This document shows, one piece after another, positions 58,073 through 64,000 of a DNA stretch of 64,000 bases (position 1 is its first letter; the number at the start of each line of letters is the position of its first letter). The position numbers were made by a program, and so were the translations under genes. Origin of the DNA: DASXAI01 sp963728985 (GTDB taxonomy: Bacteria > Actinomycetota > Acidimicrobiia > Acidimicrobiales > Ilumatobacteraceae); NCBI GenBank assembly GCA_963728985.1, contig CAVSME010000009.1:248001-312000 (forward strand), given 5' to 3'. The notes under the pieces were generated by a model, which did not search any database, was not told the origin of the DNA, and was given only the letters and a program-made list of their open reading frames with translations.

Positions 58073-59043
58073 TGCGCCGGGACTCGCTCCAGCATCTGGG
58101 CGAGCCGCTCGATCTCCTGCCAGAACACCGCGACGGTCTCGTCGATGATCTCGCGCACCGGCTTGATCGAGCCGACGAGCGACGCCGATTCGCCGCAGCC
58201 GACCATGGCCTGGTCGAGCCGTCCGTTCTCGAACGCTTCCATGAACGGGCCGGCGTAGGGGTTGCCGGCGGGATCGACGTCGCCGCGGAACACGGCTTCG
58301 GCCAGTTCGGTGCGAGCCACGCGCATGCGGATGCCCGGCATGCCCGGCTCGGTGTTCAACGTCACCTCCGAATCGGTGATCGCCTGCTTCCAGTTCGAGT
58401 GCGCCGGGCTCTCGGCGGAGCTCATGAACCTGGTGCCCATCAAGACGCCTTCGGCACCGAGGGCGAACGCCCCCGCCATTCCGTAGCCGTCGGCGATGCC
58501 ACCCGCGGCGACCAGCGGCACGTCGACCTTGGCCCGAACCTGCTGCAGCAGCGTGAACAGGTGCGGCGACCGCACGCTGCGGAGACCGCCGCTCTCGGCG
58601 CCTTCCACGATCAGCCCGTCGACACCGGCGTCCACCGCCCGCACGGCGTCGTTGAGGCTGCCCACCTGGTGGTACATCGTCACGCCGGCGTCTCGGGCAC
58701 GCGCCGCGATGGGCGTCGGGTCACCGACGCAGGTGACCAGGAGCGGCGTCCGGCCGTCGAGGATCCATTCGAGGACCTCGTCGACCCGGCCCTGACCCTT
58801 GAGCACCCGCAGGAACATCTGCAGCCCGAGCGGCGCGTCGGTCTGCGCCCGCACCAGGTCGTACTGGGCCGCCGTCTCCTCCAGGCTGGCCGAGCTGGTC
58901 TCCATCAGGCCCATGCCCCCGGCCGCCGAAACGGCCCCGGCGAGGCTGGCCCGAGCGAAGTATCCGACCGGAGCGTTGAAGATGGGGAACCGGCAGCCCA
59001 CGTCCTGCACGATCCGGTTACCCGCGAAGGAGTGCGTCACCAC
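58069..59043 (-). CDS. Nitronate monooxygenase / NAD(P)H-dependent flavin oxidoreductase
   Basis: A 324-residue TIM-barrel FMN enzyme: FPIFNAPVGYFARASLAGAVSAAGGMGLME at the start, DAGVDGLIVEGAESGG (HxGG position occupied by ESGG), PLVAAGGIADGYGMAGAFALGAEGVLMGTRFM and a C-terminal helix. It belongs to the NMO/2-nitropropane dioxygenase family. The catalytic His of classical NMO is not obvious in the GAESGG motif, so it may act on other substrates such as quinones or enoyl reduction. Confidence 0.9.
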   Translation of the reverse strand: MVTHSFAGNRIVQDVGCRFPIFNAPVGYFARASLAGAVSAAGGMGLMETSSASLEETAAQYDLVRAQTDAPLGLQMFLRVLKGQGRVDEVLEWILDGRTPLLVTCVGDPTPIAARARDAGVTMYHQVGSLNDAVRAVDAGVDGLIVEGAESGGLRSVRSPHLFTLLQQVRAKVDVPLVAAGGIADGYGMAGAFALGAEGVLMGTRFMSSAESPAHSNWKQAITDSEVTLNTEPGMPGIRMRVARTELAEAVFRGDVDPAGNPYAGPFMEAFENGRLDQAMVGCGESASLVGSIKPVREIIDETVAVFWQEIERLAQMLERVPAH

Positions 59044-59137
59044 TCACCCTCCCACGCGACGACGCTGTCCACGACCGGCGAACCTACCGCCTGCGGGCGC
59101 TCTGCACGAAGGCCCTCACGGTGGCTAGATGATTAGG

Positions 59138-59147
59138 ATGCTAGCAT
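59138..59147. promoter_or_regulatory. Perfect 10-bp palindrome upstream of the RHH gene
   Basis: ATGCTAGCAT lies 6 bp upstream of the GTG at 59154 and overlaps TAGGAT, a -10-like hexamer at 59135-59140 region. It suits autoregulation by the ribbon-helix-helix protein. Confidence 0.45.
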
Positions 59148-59153
59148 GCGAGC

Positions 59154-59333
59154 GTGGCTGACGAGGACGTCAAGCAGTTCAACGTGTACCTGCCCGTCGG
59201 ACTCATCAAGCAGATCAAGCACCACGCCGTCGAGTCGGAGCTATCCCTGTCGGCGCTCGTCGCCGACGCGCTGCGGGCCTACCTGGACGCCGCCAACCGA
59301 CCGCGACGACGTACGCCGAGAGAGGAGCGGTGA
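59154..59333 (+). CDS. Ribbon-helix-helix DNA-binding protein
   Basis: A 59-residue protein too short to be noticed easily. FNVYLPVGLIKQIKHHAVESELSLSALVADALRAYLDAA has the RHH strand (FNVYLP) and two helices with the LSLSALVADALR turn typical of CopG/Arc-like antitoxin or autoregulator proteins, and a basic tail. It starts at GTG 59154 and its TGA is directly followed by ATG 59334 of the VOC gene. No toxin-like gene is beside it, so it is probably the regulator of the VOC-methyltransferase-crotonase operon. Confidence 0.75.
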   Translation: MADEDVKQFNVYLPVGLIKQIKHHAVESELSLSALVADALRAYLDAANRPRRRTPREER

Positions 59334-59681
59334 ATGACGACCCAGGGCATCGAGGCGGTGTTCTTGGAAACGCACAACTGGGGCAAAGCGGCACGGTTCT
59401 TCCAGTCGCTGGGCTTCGAGCTGGAATTCGAGACCGACCACCACTCCGGGCAGCTGCGCAACGGGGACGGCCCGTACATCTTCATCGCGGAGGTCCCGGA
59501 GGCGAAGGAGCCCGGCGTCCAGATCGTGCTGAAGGTCGACCGTGCCGACGAGTTCCAGGGCGATCCCGCGATCGAGGTGGTCACCGCGTTCGAGGACACC
59601 CACTGGGGGACCAAGGAGATGACCGTGCGCGACCCCGACGGACGCATCTGGAGCCTCCAGGCGCCGGCCGCCCATGACTGA
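59334..59681 (+). CDS. VOC-family protein
   Basis: A 115-residue single-domain VOC protein (AVFLETHNWGKAARFFQSLGFELEFETDHHSGQLRNGDG, then DTHWGTKEMTVRDPDGRIWSLQAP). It follows the RHH stop directly with GAGAGGAGCGGTG upstream, and its stop overlaps the next methyltransferase gene by 8 nt. Role could be antibiotic binding or isomerase-type catalysis. Confidence 0.88.
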   Translation: MTTQGIEAVFLETHNWGKAARFFQSLGFELEFETDHHSGQLRNGDGPYIFIAEVPEAKEPGVQIVLKVDRADEFQGDPAIEVVTAFEDTHWGTKEMTVRDPDGRIWSLQAPAAHD

Positions 59682-60533
59682 ACCGCACACCGAAGCACCC
59701 GACAGCACCGCCGTGCGCACCGCCCTATGGCGGGCACTGCACGTCGAGATCGACTCGGCGCCGCACGTGCTCGAGGATCTGGTCGGGCTGCAGCTCGTGG
59801 CGCCGGACGACACCTGGCGGGACCGGCCCGACATGGATCCCATCGGCACCCGCGGCTTCCGGGCGGCGATCGTCGGGCGCGCCCGCTTCGTGGAGGATCT
59901 CGGCGGCCGAGCGGTTCGCCGCCGGCGTCACCCAGTTCGTCATCCTGGGCGCCGGTCTCGACACCTTCGCCCAGCGGCGGCCCGAGCTCGGCGGCCGCCT
60001 GCGGATCTACGAGGTGGACCAGCCCGGTACGCAGCTGTGGAAGCGACGCCGGCTGGTCGAGCTCGGTCTCGGCCTCCCCGAGTGGCTGCGGTTCGTGCCC
60101 GTCGACTTCGAGTCGGCCGCCAGTTGGTGGGACGGCCTGGCGGCGGCCGGGTTCGAGCCCAGTCGTCCCGCCGTCGTGGCGTCGACAGGCGTCAGCATGT
60201 ACCTCGGCAAGGAGACCACGGCAGCGACGTTGCGCCAGCTCGCCGCCCTCGCTCCCGGCTCGACCGTGGCGATGTCGTTCCTGCTCCCGGCCGAGCTGGT
60301 CGACGACGCCGACCGGTCCGGACTCCAGACCAGCGCCCGCGGAGCCCGCTCCTCGGGCACGCCGTTCGTCAGCTTCTTCACTCCTGACGAGCTCGTGACG
60401 ATGGCCCGCGACGCCGGCTTCGCCGAGACCCGGCATGTCCCCGGCAAGGACCTGGCCGAGCGCTACTTCACCGGCCGGTCCGACGGCCTGCGGCCATCGA
60501 GCGGCGAGGATTCTCATCGTCGCCACGACCTGA
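59674..60533 (+). CDS. TIGR00027-type SAM-dependent methyltransferase (two single-base frameshifts)
   Basis: An O-methyltransferase of the actinobacterial PPM/TIGR00027 family, about 286 residues if repaired. It begins at ATG 59674 with a helical cap, then motif I FVILGAGLDTFAQRRPEL, VDQPGTQLWKRRRLVELGL and PAVVASTGVSMYL. Two shifts break it: one extra G at 59901-59907 (GGCGGCCGAG where GGCGCCGAG restores DLGAERFAAG), and an extra T in GGATTCT at 60508-60514, after which the repaired frame ends GEDLIVATT with TGA 60531-60533. As written the last piece runs on to 60592 into the next gene. The repaired protein is clean, so errors are likely. Confidence 0.82.
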
Positions 60534-60581
60534 CGCGAGCGGCAGTCGACGGCGCGATCGGCCCGGCGCTAGACAGGGTCG

Positions 60582-61457
60582 ATGCCGACTGACCACTCGT
60601 ACTACAAGCAGCCGCTCGACTACGAGGACATCCTCTACGAGGTGGACGCGCCGCTGGCCCGGATCACGCTGAACCGGCCCGAGAGGATGAACGCTCTCCG
60701 CAACACGCTGCGAGGCGAGCTGTTCCACGCCCTTCGGGTGGCCGAGAGCGACCCGAACGTGTCCGTCATCATCATCAAGGGCAATGGCCGCTGCTTCAGC
60801 GCCGGCTACGACCTGGCCGGCGGGATCACCCCCGAGGACCTCCCCGACGTCGGCCCGCTCCTGCCGGGAGCGGCCCAGTGGGCGCGCCACCTCAACACCG
60901 GCTACTTCATGATCTGGGACCTCACCAAGGTCGTCATCGCCCAAGCCCACGGCTACTGCCTCGCGGGCGGCAGCGAGCTGGCCTCGTACTGCGATCTCTT
61001 CGTCGTGGCCGACGACGCCCTCATCGGCTACCCGCCGGTCCGCGACATGTCGCCACCGGACAACTGCTGGTTCCCGTGGCACCTGCCGATGCGCAAGGCC
61101 AAGGAGATGATCTTCACCGGCGATCCCCTCACCGGGAAGCAAGCGGCCGAGTACGGCCTCGCCAACTACTCGGTGCCGGCCGGCGAGCTCGAGGAGTTCA
61201 CGACGGCGCTGGCCAACCGGGTGGCGCTCGTCTCCCCCGAGCTCCTCGCCCTGTCGAAGCGGCAGGTCAACCGCACCTACGAGATCATGGGCATCCGCAA
61301 CGCGCTGTCGGCCGGGAACGACATCATGGCGCTCAACACGATGCGCGGCGCTCCGTTCATCAAGACGATGCAGGAGCGGGGGCTGCGGGAGGCGATCGAC
61401 GAGCGCAACTCGCGGTGGGGGGCGTACGGCCCGTCGCCGCTGCTGCGCGACGACTGA
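60582..61457 (+). CDS. Enoyl-CoA hydratase/isomerase (crotonase) family
   Basis: A 291-residue crotonase-fold protein: ARITLNRPERMNALRNTLRGEL, IIIKGNGRCFSAGYDLAGG (oxyanion loop 1), AHGYCLAGGSELASYCDLFVVADDALIGYPPVRDM (oxyanion loop 2). The two catalytic Glu positions of hydratases are not clearly held; a Pro-rich VRDMSPPDN and a long C-terminus (MQERGLREAIDERNSRWG) are typical of the large, divergent crotonases. ATG 60582 lies 49 bp after the repaired stop of the methyltransferase gene. Same operon. Confidence 0.88.
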   Translation: MPTDHSYYKQPLDYEDILYEVDAPLARITLNRPERMNALRNTLRGELFHALRVAESDPNVSVIIIKGNGRCFSAGYDLAGGITPEDLPDVGPLLPGAAQWARHLNTGYFMIWDLTKVVIAQAHGYCLAGGSELASYCDLFVVADDALIGYPPVRDMSPPDNCWFPWHLPMRKAKEMIFTGDPLTGKQAAEYGLANYSVPAGELEEFTTALANRVALVSPELLALSKRQVNRTYEIMGIRNALSAGNDIMALNTMRGAPFIKTMQERGLREAIDERNSRWGAYGPSPLLRDD

Positions 61458-61465
61458 GAGGCGCG

Positions 61466-62143
61466 TCAACCCGGCGCGGCGACGAGTAGCCCGTCGGCCA
61501 TCGTCAGTCGCCGATGGGCGACGTCGGCGAACGCCCGGTCGTGGGTGGCAGCCAGGACGGCGGCGCCCTCGAAGGCGGCCACGCCGACGGCGTCGGTGAT
61601 GAGCGCGGCGGACCGTTCGTCCTGGTGCGCAGTGGGCTCGTCGAGAACGACCAGTGCCGGCCGCAGCACGAGGGCACGGGCGATGGCGGCGCGCTGCTGC
61701 TCCCCCAGGCTGGCCTCGCTCGGTCGGTGCCGGGCGACATGAGCGAGCCCCAGCTGTTCGAGCAGCGCGACGACCCGCTCTGTGCTGGCACGCCACCCGT
61801 CCCGCCGCAGGCGAAGCGGCAACGCCACGTTCTCGGCCACGGTCAGCTCGTCGAGCAGCCCGAGGGCCTGCGGCACCACCGCCAGCTCGTTCCACGCGGG
61901 AGGGCCGTTCGCGGCCATCCACTCGACGGTTCCCTCGTCCGGCGTCTCGAACCCGGCCAGGAGGTTCACCAGCGTGGTCTTGCCGGAGCCGGATGGCCCG
62001 GCCAGCACCACGACCTCGCCCGCCTCCAGCACGAGCGACACGCCGCGCACCGCCCGCACCTCGGGAACGTCGGCGGCGCGGGCACCAGGCCATGTCGGCC
62101 GGTACGTCTTGACCAACCCCGTGGCCATCAGCACCGGGCTCAC
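61466..62143 (-). CDS. ABC transporter ATP-binding protein (MacB-like), variant signature
   Basis: A 225-residue ATPase: Walker A GPSGSGKTT, Q-loop VVPQALGLLDELTVAENV, signature SLGEQQR in place of LSGGQQR, Walker B ALVVLDEPTAH and a switch His in ATHD. GTG 62143 overlaps the other ATPase gene's stop by 4 nt. The missing Gly in the signature (LGE rather than SGG) is unusual but the partner ATPase has MSGGEQQR, so a heterodimer with one weak signature is possible. It serves the FtsX-type permease upstream. Confidence 0.9.
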   Translation of the reverse strand: MSPVLMATGLVKTYRPTWPGARAADVPEVRAVRGVSLVLEAGEVVVLAGPSGSGKTTLVNLLAGFETPDEGTVEWMAANGPPAWNELAVVPQALGLLDELTVAENVALPLRLRRDGWRASTERVVALLEQLGLAHVARHRPSEASLGEQQRAAIARALVLRPALVVLDEPTAHQDERSAALITDAVGVAAFEGAAVLAATHDRAFADVAHRRLTMADGLLVAAPG

Positions 62144-62820
62144 CCCACGACCTCGTCGACCCGGCCGTCGGCCAGCCGCACGACGTCGTCGCCCGCCGCC
62201 ACCACCGCTGCGTCGTGGGAACAGACGAGCACGGTGGCACCCGCATCGACGAGTGCCCGGAGCGCGGCCACGACCGACGCGCCCGACACCGAGTCGAGCT
62301 GCGCGGTCGGCTCGTCGGCCACGATGAGCGGGGCGCCGCTCGCTGCGGCGGCGGCGAAGGCCAGCCGCTGCTGCTCGCCTCCCGACATGCGGAACGGCAG
62401 GTGGTCGGCACGCTCCGCCAGCCCGACCCGGTCGAGGAGGCCGACAGGGTCCGGACAGCGCTCGCCCCGCAGCTGCGCGGCGAGCTCGAGGTGGTCGGCG
62501 GCGGAGAGGTACTCGATCAGGTTGTCGGTCGGGCGTTGGAACACGTACGAGACGAGGGCGCGCCGCATCCTGCGTCGCCGCCGGGCGGCCAACCGGCTGA
62601 CGTCGATCCCCTCGACCGTCACGCGACCGGCCGTCGGCTGTTCTACGAGGGCGAGGAGGCGCAGCAAGGTCGACTTCCCCGAGCCCGACGGCCCTGCCAC
62701 GACCGTCAGCCGGTGGGCCGCGACGATCACGTCCACGCCGGCGAGCGCCGTCACGACCCCGGTCGGCAGTCGGTACTCCATCACGAGGCCCGACGCGCCC
62801 GCCGCTTCAGACGTCTTCAC
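62140..62820 (-). CDS. ABC transporter ATP-binding protein (MacB-like)
   Basis: A 226-residue ATPase: Walker A GPSGSGKST, Q-loop YVFQRPTDNLIEYLSAADHL, signature MSGGEQQRLA, Walker B LIVADEPTAQLD and His in CSHD. GTG 62820 overlaps the permease stop by 14 nt. It is the middle gene of a permease-ATPase-ATPase operon. Confidence 0.92.
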   Translation of the reverse strand: MKTSEAAGASGLVMEYRLPTGVVTALAGVDVIVAAHRLTVVAGPSGSGKSTLLRLLALVEQPTAGRVTVEGIDVSRLAARRRRRMRRALVSYVFQRPTDNLIEYLSAADHLELAAQLRGERCPDPVGLLDRVGLAERADHLPFRMSGGEQQRLAFAAAAASGAPLIVADEPTAQLDSVSGASVVAALRALVDAGATVLVCSHDAAVVAAGDDVVRLADGRVDEVVG

Positions 62821-64000
62821 GCAGCGCCTCCCCCAGATTGACCCGGCGCGCCGCCAGCTGCGCCAGGCCCGACCCGGCCAGCACGGTCGCCACCGCCGCG
62901 CCGACCACGCCGGCGACGGCGGGCCACGGGAACCGCAGCAGCGGCGCCGGCAGCCGGTCGGGGATCGGGTCGAGGTGGCTGTTCACGGCCCCCACGGCGA
63001 CCCAGCCGAGCACGGTGCCGAGGAGGACGGCCACGGCGGCCAGCACCGCCAGCTCCAGTGCCAGGCTGCGCCATTGCCGGCCCGCCGGTAGCCCCATGCG
63101 GCCGAGCAGTGACGTGGCCACCGACCGCTGGCGCTGGCGGGCGTCGACGTAGGCCACCAGACCGACGACGGCCAGCAGGCCGACCATCACGCCCAACCCC
63201 TGCACGAACGAGAACGTCCACACGATGGGCAGTGCCGGGCTGGTGTCGGTGAGCTGCTTCGCGTCGACGAGGAAGACGATCGACCGGCCGGCGTCGGCGG
63301 CGGCGCGCCGCACCTCGTCGCCCGTCCCCCGCGTCCAAACCTGGAGATCCATGCCGTCCTCGAGCGCCGGCGCGCGGCCCTCGGCCACCACCAGCGTGGG
63401 CTGCACCGGCCCCATCCCGGGGAAGGTGGTGACGCGGTCGACCACGCGCAGCTCGCCCTGCGGAGCGCCGAGATCGGAGGCCACGAACGTGCCCGACGGC
63501 GCGAGGTTGCCGTTCACGGCGATGGCGGGGACCGAGCCGTCCGCCGTCGGCGCCGCCAGCTCCTGCAGCAGGGTAGCCAGCGGTCGATCGGCGAAGTCGT
63601 CGTTCCAGTAGGCGCCGTCCGCGAACGTTGCAGGATCAACCATCAGGAGGTGCACTCTCGCCCCGCCGTAGTCGCCCTCCCGGCCGGTGCGGGCGATGGT
63701 GGCCCGACCGACCAGCGCCGGTGGGATGCCCGGGGTGGCGAAGCGGACGGCGACGTCGGCCCCCAGCTCGACGCCGGCCTTCGCCCGCACGGTGGCGTTC
63801 GTCGAACGGACCAGGCCGCTGCCGTAGACGACGACGCCGACGGCCATCGCCGCCAGTCCCGCCAGCACGAGCACCGCGTCACGCTCGGCCGCCAGGCGGC
63901 GCACGGCGAGGTACCACGTCATCGGCCATCGCCGTCCGAGCCGCCGCGTCAGCCCCAGCGTCAGGCGCAGCAGGCGGGCGGCGAGGCCGAGCCCGCCCGC
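62807..64000 (-). CDS. FtsX/MacB-fold ABC permease (N-terminus outside window)
   Basis: At least 397 codons of a larger permease; the frame is open through the window edge, so no start is called here. The visible part begins TRRLGRRWPMTWYLAVRRLAAERDAVLVLAGL, the second transmembrane start of a two-repeat FtsX permease, followed by a long extracytoplasmic domain and three helices (FSFVQGLGVMVGLLAVVGLVAYV, ELAVLAAVAVLLGTVLGWVAVGAV, GVVGAAVATVLAGSGLAQLAA). The ending VNLGEALREDV matches FtsX C-termini. Two overlapping ATPase genes follow. Confidence 0.88.
   Translation of the reverse strand, partial: AGGLGLAARLLRLTLGLTRRLGRRWPMTWYLAVRRLAAERDAVLVLAGLAAMAVGVVVYGSGLVRSTNATVRAKAGVELGADVAVRFATPGIPPALVGRATIARTGREGDYGGARVHLLMVDPATFADGAYWNDDFADRPLATLLQELAAPTADGSVPAIAVNGNLAPSGTFVASDLGAPQGELRVVDRVTTFPGMGPVQPTLVVAEGRAPALEDGMDLQVWTRGTGDEVRRAAADAGRSIVFLVDAKQLTDTSPALPIVWTFSFVQGLGVMVGLLAVVGLVAYVDARQRQRSVATSLLGRMGLPAGRQWRSLALELAVLAAVAVLLGTVLGWVAVGAVNSHLDPIPDRLPAPLLRFPWPAVAGVVGAAVATVLAGSGLAQLAARRVNLGEALREDV

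Noticed and set aside
59154..59333. Toxin-antitoxin system
   Set aside because: The RHH protein has no toxin-like neighbour; the next genes are VOC, methyltransferase and crotonase.
1..64000. tRNA, rRNA, riboswitch, CRISPR array or prophage
   Set aside because: I saw no T-loop/anticodon cloverleaf pattern, no rRNA stretch, no direct-repeat array and no phage structural genes. A computed tRNAscan/Infernal search would settle small RNAs.

Overview
The window is G+C-rich DNA (about 70% by eye) with dense genes, many GTG starts and frequent 4-base ATGA/GTGA overlaps. The gene content fits a free-living Actinomycetota genome: F420/FMN luciferase-like oxidoreductases, nitronate monooxygenase, acyl-CoA dehydrogenases, a PEP-mutase/isocitrate-lyase relative, SHOCT protein, HisKA_3 kinase with NarL regulator, and LuxR/MalT-type and cyclase-LuxR regulators. 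Acidimicrobiia is my best guess, but it is inferred from protein style only. I saw no rRNA, tRNA, CRISPR array, phage genes or transposase.

Layout. 1-2289: HisKA_3 kinase, NarL regulator and ABC ATPase running leftward off the edge. 2427-4648: intact luciferase-like oxidoreductase, then a deleted Baeyer-Villiger-type monooxygenase pseudogene. 4781-9952: envelope/stress block (small membrane protein, GSP17M-like protein, YihY, DUF6325-like, SHOCT, large flippase/kinase-like fusion). 10015-13203: chimeric binding-protein/peptidoglycan-binding/fasciclin lipoprotein and a META lipoprotein, followed by a 170-bp MITE-like palindrome. 13716-19288: MalT-type regulator and an acyltransferase-3 with two SGNH-like domains. 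19319-21486: luciferase-like remnant, SDR, alpha/beta hydrolase. 21550-23906: an unrecognised three-gene cassette (tandem-repeat coiled-coil protein, metzincin-like protease, HEAT-repeat protein). 24039-31555: small enzymes and regulators (DHFR-like, AraC, VOC, MmcQ, MBL, YcaQ-like, XRE-cupin, two methyltransferases, M14 lipoprotein). 31746-32946: a second deleted flavin monooxygenase and a frameshifted OsmC gene. 33113-41504: EamA transporter, PPOX protein, serine hydrolase, two acyl-CoA-dehydrogenase-fold enzymes and a 730-residue double-module protein of unknown role. 41644-53846: cyclase/NB-ARC/LuxR regulator, an unexported UrtA/AmiC-like binding protein, hydrolases, kelch/Asp-box lipoprotein, VOC, MFS, thioesterase, deoxyribosyltransferase and M23-like protein. 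54266-61457: hydrolases, PEP-mutase-like lyase with divergent TetR, nitronate monooxygenase, and an RHH-VOC-methyltransferase-crotonase operon. 61466-64000: MacB/FtsX-type ABC system with two ATPases, permease cut by the edge.

Two window-wide patterns stand out. First, at least twelve genes on both strands have a TAnnnT hexamer ending 5-8 nt before the start codon and no convincing Shine-Dalgarno sequence, which is the signature of leaderless transcription; genes inside operons instead carry GGAGG-type sites. Second, several otherwise intact genes are broken by single-base indels, and three of these are the same event, an extra T turning GGATCT into GGATTCT. The indels could be systematic sequence errors, so frameshifted genes are described as probably functional unless large blocks are also missing.
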